From positions 70,161-134,160 of the forward strand of contig NZ_PYMH01000016.1 of the NCBI RefSeq assembly GCF_003025555.1: a DNA stretch of 64,000 nt, in the 5' to 3' direction. Under the pieces are notes generated by a model. That model made no database searches. It had not been told where the DNA came from and was given only the letters and a program-made list of their open reading frames with translations. The DNA is from Photobacterium lutimaris. GTDB taxonomy: Bacteria > Pseudomonadota > Gammaproteobacteria > Enterobacterales > Vibrionaceae. Shown piece after piece: positions 1 to 7,496 of this stretch. The translations under genes were made by a program, and so were the position numbers. Numbering within the stretch: position 1 is the stretch's first letter; every line of letters begins with the position of its first letter.

Positions 1-1
1 T

Positions 2-1153
2 GTCATGCAGATATTGGACGATGTTGCTGCGCAACGCGGCCAAGCGAAAGCTGATAAGCTATTGGCCGGCTATGCCGAACAAAGTCATCTAACCTATCAA
101 ACCTTTAGCTGGGATCAGCTGGGCTTCACTCAGGCCGAACACAATACACTCAGCCAGCGCGGTGCCTTGTTTGAAGATGAAAACCAGTATTGGGTGGTGT
201 ACGGCGATCAAAAGTGGGTGTATTTCCTTCAGCCTGATACGGAACAAGATTTGTGGCTTATGTTGGATTTGGAGTTCAAATTGCTATGGGTATCTTTTTT
301 CGCCACGTTTGCCCTCTACAGTGCCATAATGTTGAAGCTGTTATCCGGCCGTTTTAGGAAGTTGGAACAAGCCACGATGGCTTTTTCGGATGGAGACTTC
401 AAAGTCAGAGCGTCGGAGAAAGCAGGGGATCGTGTCGGCCGCCTCAATGCCCGTTTTAACCAGATGGCAGATAAGATTTCCGAGTTGATCCAGAGTCATA
501 AGCACCTGACTAATGCTATTGCCCATGAGCTCAGAACACCACTTTTCAGAATGCAATGTCAGCTTGATTTATTAGAAGAGTCGACACTGAGTGCTGAGCA
601 AAAAAACACCCTTGCCGGCCTTTATGAGGATGTCGACGAGCTTGAATCCTTGATTGAAGAGCTGCTGTATTTTGCCAAGATGGAGCGCTCAGGTGTGACA
701 TTACAATTGCAGCAGCAGGATGTGTCTGAAGTATTGCAACGCACGCTTGTTCATTGCCAAAAGGACACCGTTAAGCAACTGATCTTGGACTGCCCCAAAC
801 ATTGCCTCTTTGATGTTGATGCCCGTCACCTCGAACGTGCGGTCTCTAATATTATCCGTAATGCTTTTCGGTATGCTGAGCAGAGCATTGTTGTCAAAGC
901 ATTTTGCCAAGATAGAGTCTTGACGATTCAGGTAGACGATGATGGCTGTGGTATACCTGCGGATGAAAGAGAGAGTGTATTGAAACCGTTTTATCGGGTC
1001 GGTACATCTCGAGACAGACAATCTGGTGGTCACGGTTTGGGCTTGGCGATTGTTGCCCAGGTGGTTTCTCTGCATCAGGGGGAACTGTTAATCAGCGAAA
1101 GTGACAGTGGCGGGGCAAGGTTCATTATCCGTTTGCCACAGGCACGGTGCTAG
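2..1153 (+). CDS. Sensor histidine kinase, RstB-like (5' end outside window)
   Basis: C-terminal part of a membrane sensor kinase. The frame is open to the window edge, so the true start lies upstream; residue numbers count from the first Met at base 5. A periplasmic tail is followed by one membrane segment (about 91-113), a HAMP linker (about 114-166), a HisKA box with the phospho-accepting His174 in AIAHELRTP, and an HATPase_c domain with an N-box (NIIRNAFRYA) and G boxes (DDGCGIP, GGHGLGLAI). The HisKA box and overall layout resemble RstB of the RstA/RstB system. Its response regulator would be expected just upstream. Kinase assignment is firm; RstB identity is a family-level guess. Confidence 0.85.
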   Translation, partial: VMQILDDVAAQRGQAKADKLLAGYAEQSHLTYQTFSWDQLGFTQAEHNTLSQRGALFEDENQYWVVYGDQKWVYFLQPDTEQDLWLMLDLEFKLLWVSFFATFALYSAIMLKLLSGRFRKLEQATMAFSDGDFKVRASEKAGDRVGRLNARFNQMADKISELIQSHKHLTNAIAHELRTPLFRMQCQLDLLEESTLSAEQKNTLAGLYEDVDELESLIEELLYFAKMERSGVTLQLQQQDVSEVLQRTLVHCQKDTVKQLILDCPKHCLFDVDARHLERAVSNIIRNAFRYAEQSIVVKAFCQDRVLTIQVDDDGCGIPADERESVLKPFYRVGTSRDRQSGGHGLGLAIVAQVVSLHQGELLISESDSGGARFIIRLPQARC

Positions 1154-1168
1154 AGCTTATGATTAACC

Positions 1169-1198
1169 AAGAGGAAGCGGCTGCTTCCTCTTATTTTT
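1169..1198 (+). terminator. Rho-independent terminator of the sensor kinase
   Basis: A perfect 10-bp stem, AAGAGGAAGC / GCTTCCTCTT, with a GGCT loop is followed by ATTTTT. It starts 16 bp after the kinase stop codon and lies between convergent genes. Confidence 0.85.
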
Positions 1199-1213
1199 GG
1201 TCGATAGCCATTG

Positions 1214-1663
1214 TTAACTGGCGAGAGCAACAAGGTGGAAGATGGCCACGATCCCGGTGAGTTTGTTTCTCATTGGTTGGTAATCCGCAGGGCTATTCTC
1301 TTTTTCCACCTCACGTATTTTTTTCTCGGCAAACCAAATAGCGACAAAGCCAAACAGCAAAACCAGCACAGACCAGACATAGCTTTCTGGTGAATGAAGT
1401 AATACCCCCCATGCGATCAGAGCAAAGAGGTTACTGAGCAACAGGGCATTGCGACTGAGGCTGGTTTTCATATGATCAATGGCATTACCCCATAAAATAC
1501 CCGACAGAAAGCTCAGGATAACCGCGCTGTAAGCGATAAACACAGTGTGTGCATCGAGTCCGAACAGGGTTTTGTCAGCCCATATGCAGATCAGACTAAG
1601 TGCAAAAGGTGCCAAGCCCAAATAGGCGAGGCGGGTCATTATTTGATTGGGGCTTGAAGTCAT
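1214..1663 (-). CDS. Small inner-membrane protein, DUF3429 family
   Basis: A 149-residue hydrophobic protein with four to five predicted membrane segments (about 12-30, 38-58, 72-88, 92-110 and a C-terminal one). It resembles DUF3429, a family of small integral membrane proteins common in marine gammaproteobacteria whose function is unknown. Length and segment pattern fit. It is convergent with the sensor kinase and lies 70 bp downstream of another small membrane-protein gene on the same strand, so the two may be co-transcribed. No catalytic or binding residues can be named. Confidence 0.7.
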   Translation of the reverse strand: MTSSPNQIMTRLAYLGLAPFALSLICIWADKTLFGLDAHTVFIAYSAVILSFLSGILWGNAIDHMKTSLSRNALLLSNLFALIAWGVLLHSPESYVWSVLVLLFGFVAIWFAEKKIREVEKENSPADYQPMRNKLTGIVAIFHLVALAS

Positions 1664-1733
1664 TGGCGCACTCTCTGTTTATTGGCTATTAAAGCATAGC
1701 TGAAGAAAGTGCGGCTCAAGTTGTCTCGCTCGT

Positions 1734-2291
1734 TTAGGCGCGATGGTTATGTGTTGTTTTGTTTAGATAGCGCCTGATCACCCGGCTCCATAGGGGGACA
1801 TAGAAGTGGCAAATTCGGTAGAACAGGTAAGCCGCTGCAGAAAGTCCAGACAGGTAAGCACAGAGGTGAACGGAAAAGCCAACGCCAATACCAATAAACA
1901 TTACGACGAGTGAAAACAAAATTGAACGCCAGACATTTTCTACGAGATAAGCAGCCCATTGACTGAAGTTGGTATCCTTCAGTTTAAAACGCAAAAGCAG
2001 TAGGGCCACGAGATACAATGCTGGGATCACGCTGATCAGTGGTGCTGGCCAACCATGGTACAGGGTAAAACCAACCAGTAGTTTTCCCGAAACCGCATAG
2101 GTAAGTGCCAGCGAATCAATAAACTCAAACGGTAACAGGCTTGCTACAGTGAATAAGCAAAGACCGACGGCGTAAACAACTGAGCCGGAAAACAGGATGA
2201 AGTAGACCGGTAAGCCGATGGCGAGGTGAGCTAAAGGTGCGAGTGTCATTGTATGCATTAGCCACTTTAGCCAAGAAGCATGATTTTCCAT
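1734..2291 (-). CDS. Hypothetical multi-pass membrane protein
   Basis: A 185-residue protein with about six hydrophobic segments and a basic C-terminus (RVIRRYLNK), probably inner membrane. The start chosen (MENHASWLKW) has a strong ribosome site, GGAGGT, about 5 bases upstream; an in-frame ATG 22 codons earlier has none. I do not recognise the family. The SGLSAAAYLFYRICHFY stretch is hydrophobic and looks structural rather than catalytic. Function unknown; possibly co-transcribed with the DUF3429 gene downstream. Confidence 0.6.
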   Translation of the reverse strand: MENHASWLKWLMHTMTLAPLAHLAIGLPVYFILFSGSVVYAVGLCLFTVASLLPFEFIDSLALTYAVSGKLLVGFTLYHGWPAPLISVIPALYLVALLLLRFKLKDTNFSQWAAYLVENVWRSILFSLVVMFIGIGVGFSVHLCAYLSGLSAAAYLFYRICHFYVPLWSRVIRRYLNKTTHNHRA

Positions 2292-2521
2292 AGCCACCTC
2301 CATATGCCCTGAAGGGATTGGGCAGATGATTTCATCATCTAATGAATGAAGAGCCATTGCAACGGCGTGTATATTATTCTTTGATTGAAATCATGATGTT
2401 TACTCTGCTTAGTGGGTTAAACAACCGTTATGAGCAATTGTGAATATTGTGTTGTTAGTGCATGACTGAAGGCCTGAGAAGCATTACTATAATCCCGTTG
2501 TGACTACTGTTGAGATTCAAA

Positions 2522-3115
2522 ATGAGAAAGCTTCCTCTTACTTCATGCGCTTTCGTTTTATTATCATCTTGGCCTGCATTTTCAGCGGCGTTGCCCGCTC
2601 CGGTTGCCTTTCAGACGGTACCTGAAATTATGGTTCAATTTGATGATGCTTCTGAATACCGTAAAAAAGCGGTTACCTTAGGGCGCCTACCGCATAAAGT
2701 TGAGATAGGGAAAGCGTTCCCGACTTATGTTGCTGGCGATAATGGAAAGCCTGCCTTGGAGACAGAGAATACGGTAACCGACAAGGTCGTTATTGCCCGT
2801 AACCCATCGCCGGTGGTCGGCGCGGTGTATAACGAGTGGTTAGTGCCGAAAGAGGCGTGGCTGACGACGTATGGTGAGCTACCCATGTTCGATACTTTTA
2901 TGCCATTCAAACGGATCAAAAGTATCAAGGCTATCCCTATTACTGAAGAGATCTTGCGTTTACTAGGGAGCCTTGATGGTGAAACCGCCGTTATTGAGGT
3001 GGAATGGAACGATGCAGGAATGAAAGTCTACAGAGAAGGATATCTGACTGATGGCGGTTACGGTATTGCACCGGAAGAAATGCAACAGACGTATGAAAAA
3101 GTGGAATTAAGATAG
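2522..3115 (+). CDS. Hypothetical secreted (periplasmic) protein
   Basis: A 197-residue protein with a clear Sec signal peptide (MRKLPLTSCAFVLLSSWPAF, cleavage probably after SAA). The mature part is soluble and of mixed beta type, with no cysteines or repeats. I chose the ATG rather than the in-frame TTG four codons upstream because it starts the signal peptide cleanly. A TATAAT hexamer at 2488-2493 is a good -10 candidate, though no clear -35 was found. Function unknown, and no operon partner: the flanking genes are on the other strand. Confidence 0.65.
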   Translation: MRKLPLTSCAFVLLSSWPAFSAALPAPVAFQTVPEIMVQFDDASEYRKKAVTLGRLPHKVEIGKAFPTYVAGDNGKPALETENTVTDKVVIARNPSPVVGAVYNEWLVPKEAWLTTYGELPMFDTFMPFKRIKSIKAIPITEEILRLLGSLDGETAVIEVEWNDAGMKVYREGYLTDGGYGIAPEEMQQTYEKVELR

Positions 3116-3324
3116 GGTGCCATGCACTGAACTTTAACCCTAATCACATTTTGTCCTGAATAGAGATAGTTTTGGTTGTTTAGCTAAAACGGTTTATCAA
3201 TGATCGTAACAGATAAATCTTTAGGAGAGATGAGAATGGCATCCTGAAGGCGAAGGTGCTTTTTTCGGTCGTGTTGGACAATACCTGCCTCCTTGAATTG
3301 TGCTCAACTAAAACCGCAGAAACG
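3116..3324. other. Intergenic stretch with a weak terminator-like hairpin
   Basis: No convincing gene. Around 3220-3270 there is a good ribosome site (AGGAGAG) in front of a five-codon reading frame (MRMAS, stop at 3247), which runs straight into an imperfect hairpin and six T's. This could be the tail of a small transcript or the terminator of the secreted-protein gene. Weakly supported. Confidence 0.25.
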
Positions 3325-3361
3325 AAAAAGGCGTTAGCAGAATAGAATTTGCTAACGCCTT
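3325..3361 (-). terminator. Rho-independent terminator of the small acidic protein gene
   Basis: The 11-bp perfect stem AAGGCGTTAGC / GCTAACGCCTT has a 12-base loop. On the minus strand it is followed by a T-run, downstream of the gene ending at 3431. Confidence 0.8.
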
Positions 3362-3430
3362 AAATTAATAGAGCATCATGTTATATATGTTGAACATGTT
3401 TACGTTTAATGATTACGCTTTGTTTGACTC

Positions 3431-3805
3431 TTAGTCAACGTCGCAATCAGTACAACTTTGCAGTGCGATTTCGTGTTCAAAGACTGCTGTATCGTTACCT
3501 TCTGCCAGTAGTTCTGCGATTTCATCCGCAACTTCTTGCTCATCTTCCGCTTCAACTTGATTCGCGAGTTCTTCTTCTGAGTAGCCGTAGAAATTCAGCA
3601 ATAAGTAATCACGCGCTTCGTCTTTAGTACAAGTTACGTTCACCGAAAGATCTGGCTCAACGTTGCCTTGCGCGATAATCGCAGCCAGTTGTGCTAGGAC
3701 ATCATCTTTCATCGCAGCCGTTAACCAACCAAGATCAGTGCTTACTGTGGTTTTTTTGCAGTTAAAACAAGGGAGTTGGTGAAAGTAATATTGAAAATCA
3801 GTCAT
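3431..3805 (-). CDS. Hypothetical acidic protein with cysteine pairs
   Basis: A 124-residue, strongly acidic soluble protein. An N-terminal CFNC pair and a C-terminal CTDC pair could bind a metal or form disulfides; the middle is Glu/Asp/Ala-rich helix (QVEAEDEQEVADEIAELL). I start at MTDFQYYF, which has a purine-rich site (AAGAAG) about 10 bases upstream; a longer frame beginning MLENAH has no ribosome site. I do not recognise the family. It is a single gene with its own terminator. Confidence 0.6.
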   Translation of the reverse strand: MTDFQYYFHQLPCFNCKKTTVSTDLGWLTAAMKDDVLAQLAAIIAQGNVEPDLSVNVTCTKDEARDYLLLNFYGYSEEELANQVEAEDEQEVADEIAELLAEGNDTAVFEHEIALQSCTDCDVD

Positions 3806-3909
3806 AGGTAATGTCTTCTTTGAGTGTTGTATAGCAAGATTATGCGCGTTTTCTAGCAAAATACTATCTCAATAGACATTGAAAACTGAATTGCCGTGAT
3901 GATTTGGGG

Positions 3910-4063
3910 CGGGCGCTGAGTGGAGTAACGCTGATCGCTCAACGAACACCCAAAACATGGGTATCAAAAGATGCCTTTGTGGAGGCTTGAGCCTAGTGCA
4001 GTGAAAGTTGCACGCTGGGTTCTTAGGGAGACGACACTTGGTAACAAGTGTCGTCCACCCGAT
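3910..4063. ncRNA. Highly structured intergenic region, possible RNA (strand unknown)
   Basis: Between two minus-strand genes lie nested inverted repeats. An outer stem GCTCAA / TTGAGC encloses two small hairpins (ACCC/GGGT and GCCT/AGGC). After it comes a GTGCA/TGCAC hairpin, then a perfect 11-bp stem GACGACACTTG / CAAGTGTCGTC with a GTAA loop, bracketed by GGGT/ACCC. No T-run follows on either strand and no gene fits. I compared it from memory with common riboswitches, RNase P, 6S, SRP and Qrr RNAs and found no match. The fold is seen; the existence of a transcript is inferred. Confidence 0.3.
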
Positions 4064-4153
4064 AAAAGTGAGTTAGTGATTATTCTCCTTTAATCGTGTG
4101 CAGTTCATAGCTTTTGCAACCGAGATCCAGTACCGATTTTTCAGTGTGGCTCT

Positions 4154-5353
4154 CTAGGTCAACGTTCTGCTGCCTGCGTCTATGTCACTTGTCTCATGAC
4201 GGGCACCGATCACCGCCCCTGCTAATGCAATTAAGGTCGATCCGACCATTGCGATGATCATTGGCCATAATGAGGTGCCCCCCAGCATAGCTGCAAACGC
4301 GCTGACACCAGCACCGACACCGTATTGCACGGCGCCGAGCAGGGCAGATGCCACTCCCGCATTGTTATCGAAATAGCGCATAAAGCAGGCACTTGAATTC
4401 GCCATGATACCGCCGTTGGCCGCAATGGAGATAACGAATCCAGGAACAATAAACCACAGTGCTTCAGGGGCAATGATCTGGCTGGTGATCAGGATCGCCC
4501 CGCCGATAAGCTGCAAACTTAGAAATAACTTAAGCAAGGTTGATGGTTCAAACGTTCGTAACAAATAGGTGTTGGTTCGGTTGATGATCACAATACCGAT
4601 CACATTGGCAATAAAGAGCCCAGAAAAGAGTTCGGCAGAAACACCAAAATGATCGATATAGGCCAAGGGCGCATTGGTAATGAACGTCATCAACACTGCG
4701 TAACCAAAAGCCTGGGCGAGAAGGAACCCCAGCGCGCGACGTTCCCTGATGACAGAAAGGTAACCCCCCGTCCCCTTGGCTTTCTTGGCGGGCTTTGCAT
4801 TGGGCATGACCAGCATTGCATTTAGAGCAATCAACGTGGACAGAAAGCAAAGCAGATAGAAAATCCAGTGCCAGCTTTGGGTTCGTAGGATCAATGTGCC
4901 GACGGTCGGGGCAAGGGAGGGAGCCAGCATCATGATCAGCGCGATAAGCGAAAATAGCCGTGCCGCTTCTTTGCCGACGGCATTGTCTCTAATCGTTGCC
5001 GGTACACCCACTACCGCGATCCCGCCGCCAAGCGCCTGTACAATCCGCCATGCCCAGAGCATGTCCAGTGAATCTACGCTTGCCATCATAAAACTGCCGA
5101 CAGCAAACACCAGCAGACCCGACACCATCGTTGGCTTACGGCCCAACCGATCAGAAAGCGGACCGCCAATGAGCTGGCCTATTGCCATGCCAAGGACATA
5201 AATACTGACGGTAACGGCGACCAGCGAAGTCTTTACCCCAAGATCGCCAGCAATCGTCGGTATGGCAGGTAAGTAGCTATCGATTGCAAAAGGAGAAAGG
5301 GCAAAAACAGCGGCGAGCAATAGCAGTAAGGACGTGGGAATGTGTTTATTCAT
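4154..5353 (-). CDS. Bcr/CflA-family multidrug efflux MFS transporter
   Basis: A 399-residue protein of about 12 membrane segments of the major facilitator superfamily, drug:H+ antiporter type. The N-terminus (FAIDSYLPAIPTI) and the loop motif GGPLSDRLGRKP are typical of the Bcr/CflA family, which exports drugs such as bicyclomycin and chloramphenicol. It is divergent from a MarR-family gene 90 bp away, with two palindromes between the start codons, which strongly suggests control by that repressor. The substrate cannot be told from sequence. Confidence 0.88.
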   Translation of the reverse strand: MNKHIPTSLLLLLAAVFALSPFAIDSYLPAIPTIAGDLGVKTSLVAVTVSIYVLGMAIGQLIGGPLSDRLGRKPTMVSGLLVFAVGSFMMASVDSLDMLWAWRIVQALGGGIAVVGVPATIRDNAVGKEAARLFSLIALIMMLAPSLAPTVGTLILRTQSWHWIFYLLCFLSTLIALNAMLVMPNAKPAKKAKGTGGYLSVIRERRALGFLLAQAFGYAVLMTFITNAPLAYIDHFGVSAELFSGLFIANVIGIVIINRTNTYLLRTFEPSTLLKLFLSLQLIGGAILITSQIIAPEALWFIVPGFVISIAANGGIMANSSACFMRYFDNNAGVASALLGAVQYGVGAGVSAFAAMLGGTSLWPMIIAMVGSTLIALAGAVIGARHETSDIDAGSRTLT

Positions 5354-5366
5354 AAAACCTCTTATT

Positions 5367-5414
5367 TATCTTTCTAGAAAGATACTATATGGCATTTATC
5401 TTTCCGGCAAGATA
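5367..5414. promoter_or_regulatory. Two palindromic operators for the MarR regulator
   Basis: Site 1 (5367-5384) is a perfect 18-bp palindrome, TATCTTTCTAGAAAGATA. Site 2 (5397-5414), TATCTTTCCGGCAAGATA, is the same sequence except in its central four bases and one arm position. Centres are 30 bp apart, about three helical turns. They lie in the 90-bp gap between the efflux and regulator starts. MarR dimers typically bind such repeats; binding here is inferred. Confidence 0.75.
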
Positions 5415-5443
5415 TATTTGGAGGGTTAGGAAGGAGTAGACCG

Positions 5444-5935
5444 ATGGCAAAGCAAGAGACCGTTGCTAATATCTTGATAAGTATTAAAGAAAATTGGCCT
5501 GAATCGTTTGAACAATATTCACCGCTGATTTTGCGCACTCACCGCATTCATGACTACCTACAGCAAGATTTGGCAAAAGTGATTGACCAATATCAGCTGC
5601 AAAGTGCCGATTTTGGCGTACTTGCAACATTGCGGCGGGCAGGGAAACCGTTCTGTCTGTCACCGACCGAGCTTTACAGCTCGATGTTAATCAGCTCTGG
5701 TGGGCTAACCAAAGTGCTCACTCGGGTGACCCAGGCTGGCTTGGTTAAGCGGATTGATAACCCCGAGGACAAACGCAGCAAATTGGTGCAATTGACAGTA
5801 GAAGGCAGAGTGCTGATCGATGACATCATTCAAAAGCTACATGGTAGTAATCAAGCTAGATTGAAGGTGTTATCGAAGGAGGAGCAGCGACAGCTGGACG
5901 GGTTACTGGCCAAAATGCTAACCGCTTGGGAATAA
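5444..5935 (+). CDS. MarR-family transcriptional regulator
   Basis: A 163-residue winged-helix regulator. The helix-turn-helix and wing cover about residues 45-115, with LSPTELYSSMLISSGGLTKVLTRVTQAGLVKR as recognition region (quoted for position only) and the DKRSKLVQLT wing typical of MarR. A ribosome site AAGGAG lies 8 bases before the ATG. It is divergent from a Bcr/CflA efflux gene with paired palindromes between them, so it probably represses both and is released by a small ligand. The ligand is unknown. Confidence 0.88.
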   Translation: MAKQETVANILISIKENWPESFEQYSPLILRTHRIHDYLQQDLAKVIDQYQLQSADFGVLATLRRAGKPFCLSPTELYSSMLISSGGLTKVLTRVTQAGLVKRIDNPEDKRSKLVQLTVEGRVLIDDIIQKLHGSNQARLKVLSKEEQRQLDGLLAKMLTAWE

Positions 5936-6043
5936 GGTAAAAGGTCTCTTCGGCGAGTGTTGATATGCTGGCTCTCTTAATGTTTGCGGTATCCGCTAAG
6001 CTTTGTATACTGCCCGCAACGCAGATCTAGCTAAGATGTTTTT

Positions 6044-6541
6044 ATGATTATTTTTACGACAAACTTTGGTGATATCGAAATTGAACTGGATTTCGACAAA
6101 GCACCGGTCAGCTCAAAGAACTTCCTGCAATATTGTAAGGACGGTTTTTACGAAGGGACCATTTTCCACCGTGTTATCGATGGCTTTATGATCCAAGGTG
6201 GCGGCCACCTTCCAGGTATGAAGGAAAAGCCGACCCGCGATCCGATTGTCAATGAAGCTAACCGTGGTCTGAAGAACAAGGTCGGTACCATTGCGATGGC
6301 CCGTACTGATGCTCCACATTCGGCAACAGCACAGTTTTTCATTAACTTGGAAGACAACGATTTTCTTGATTTCACGTCAACCACCAACCAAGGTTGGGGC
6401 TATGCCGTCTTTGGTAAGGTCACTGGCGGTATGATGGTGGTTAACAATATCGGTAAGGCACTGACTATGACCCGCTTTGGGCATGAAGATGTGCCACTGG
6501 ACGATATCATTATCGAAAAAGTGACGATCAAAGAGTCATAA
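6044..6541 (+). CDS. ppiB: Peptidyl-prolyl cis-trans isomerase B (cyclophilin)
   Basis: A 165-residue cytoplasmic cyclophilin that catalyses proline isomerisation in protein folding; E. coli PpiB has 164. It has no signal peptide, unlike periplasmic PpiA. The active-site motifs are present: FHRVIDGFMIQGG (catalytic Arg in FHRV), the MARTDAPHSATAQFFIN core and the WGYAVFGKV segment near the C-terminus. It is a single gene with its own terminator. Confidence 0.95.
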   Translation: MIIFTTNFGDIEIELDFDKAPVSSKNFLQYCKDGFYEGTIFHRVIDGFMIQGGGHLPGMKEKPTRDPIVNEANRGLKNKVGTIAMARTDAPHSATAQFFINLEDNDFLDFTSTTNQGWGYAVFGKVTGGMMVVNNIGKALTMTRFGHEDVPLDDIIIEKVTIKES

Positions 6542-6560
6542 TCACAAGCTCTACCAATAT

Positions 6561-6590
6561 AAAGCTACCTTCGCAGGTGGCTTTTTTTTT
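6561..6590 (+). terminator. Rho-independent terminator of ppiB
   Basis: The stem AAGCTACCT / AGGTGGCTT with a TCGC loop (one G-T pair) is followed by nine T's. It begins 19 bp after the ppiB stop codon. Confidence 0.9.
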
Positions 6591-6733
6591 GCTTAAAACG
6601 CCAACGACTCAAATTACTTATAACGCTTGTTTATTCACCTGTTTCTATTCCATATTCCTCGTGATTATCCGGTATTAAAAGTTTTTTGATTTTATATAAG
6701 ATTTTAAGAAAATAAATGATAAGAACGGGATGA

Positions 6734-6761
6734 AATGATTAATAAATTTTTATTAATCATT
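6734..6761. promoter_or_regulatory. 28-bp palindrome upstream of allA
   Basis: Perfect inverted repeat with 13-bp arms, AATGATTAATAAA / TTTATTAATCATT, separated by TT. It sits about 180 bp before the allA start in an AT-rich 350-bp gap (6591-6939) that holds no other gene. No T-run follows, so it is not a typical terminator. It is a candidate operator for the ureide/glyoxylate operon; the protein that binds is unknown. Confidence 0.45.
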
Positions 6762-6939
6762 CCTATATTGTTTGAAAAATATGGTGAGAAAAAAAAGTGT
6801 GCTCTAGTTCAAGTATTTTACTCTTAATCTCTGTTTTTATTATACCCAGAGAAGGGAATATGCCGAGGTTGATAGTTAGTCGTTTAATAACGGTTAGCCC
6901 TTTAAATTAATTTGGCAATTATATTAGGTGACTTTAATT

Positions 6940-7425
6940 ATGCGAGAATTAACAGTAGAGCCTCTCACTAAAGAGGCATTTGCCCCTTTTGGTGATGTGA
7001 TTGAAACGGATAACTCCGAATTTTTTTATATCAATGATCGCTCAGGCCAGCGTTTTCATGGTCTTGGTGCTATTGATGTGTCAGATACGGCTGCACCATT
7101 GATTAGTATTGTTCGAGCCGCAGGCTTTGATAACAGCCTCTCATTCGACTTACTGGAAAAACATCCTAAAGGGAGTCAGGCTTTCTTTCCATTAAACGGT
7201 GAGCGATTTATTGTTATTGTTGCTCAGGGTGATGATGATATTGATGAGCCGACATTACGTGCATTTATCACCAATGGAAATCAAGGCGTAAATTACCATC
7301 GTAATGTCTGGCATTATTTACTGTTTGCAAAAAATCAAGAAACAGACTTTTTAACGATTGACCGAGCAGGTGAAGATAATTGTATTGTCAAAAAATTATC
7401 TGCCAATTATACCATCAGCTTTTAA
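6940..7425 (+). CDS. allA: Ureidoglycolate lyase
   Basis: A 161-residue cupin-type enzyme that cleaves (S)-ureidoglycolate to glyoxylate and urea; E. coli AllA has 160. The C-terminal half is nearly identical to AllA in its signature stretches: LRAFITNG, QGVNYHRNVWH (active-site His) and DFLTIDR. I start at MRELTVEP with AGGTG nine bases upstream rather than at the in-frame GTG four codons earlier, which is itself part of that ribosome site. It is first gene of a run with gcl, hyi, glxR and glxK, so the glyoxylate made here feeds the next enzyme. Confidence 0.93.
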   Translation: MRELTVEPLTKEAFAPFGDVIETDNSEFFYINDRSGQRFHGLGAIDVSDTAAPLISIVRAAGFDNSLSFDLLEKHPKGSQAFFPLNGERFIVIVAQGDDDIDEPTLRAFITNGNQGVNYHRNVWHYLLFAKNQETDFLTIDRAGEDNCIVKKLSANYTISF

Positions 7426-7496
7426 ATATTTAATTTAATTAAATCCTATTTGGTTAGGGTGAGAAAACTTACCCTATCTTTAGGTGGAGAAAAATT

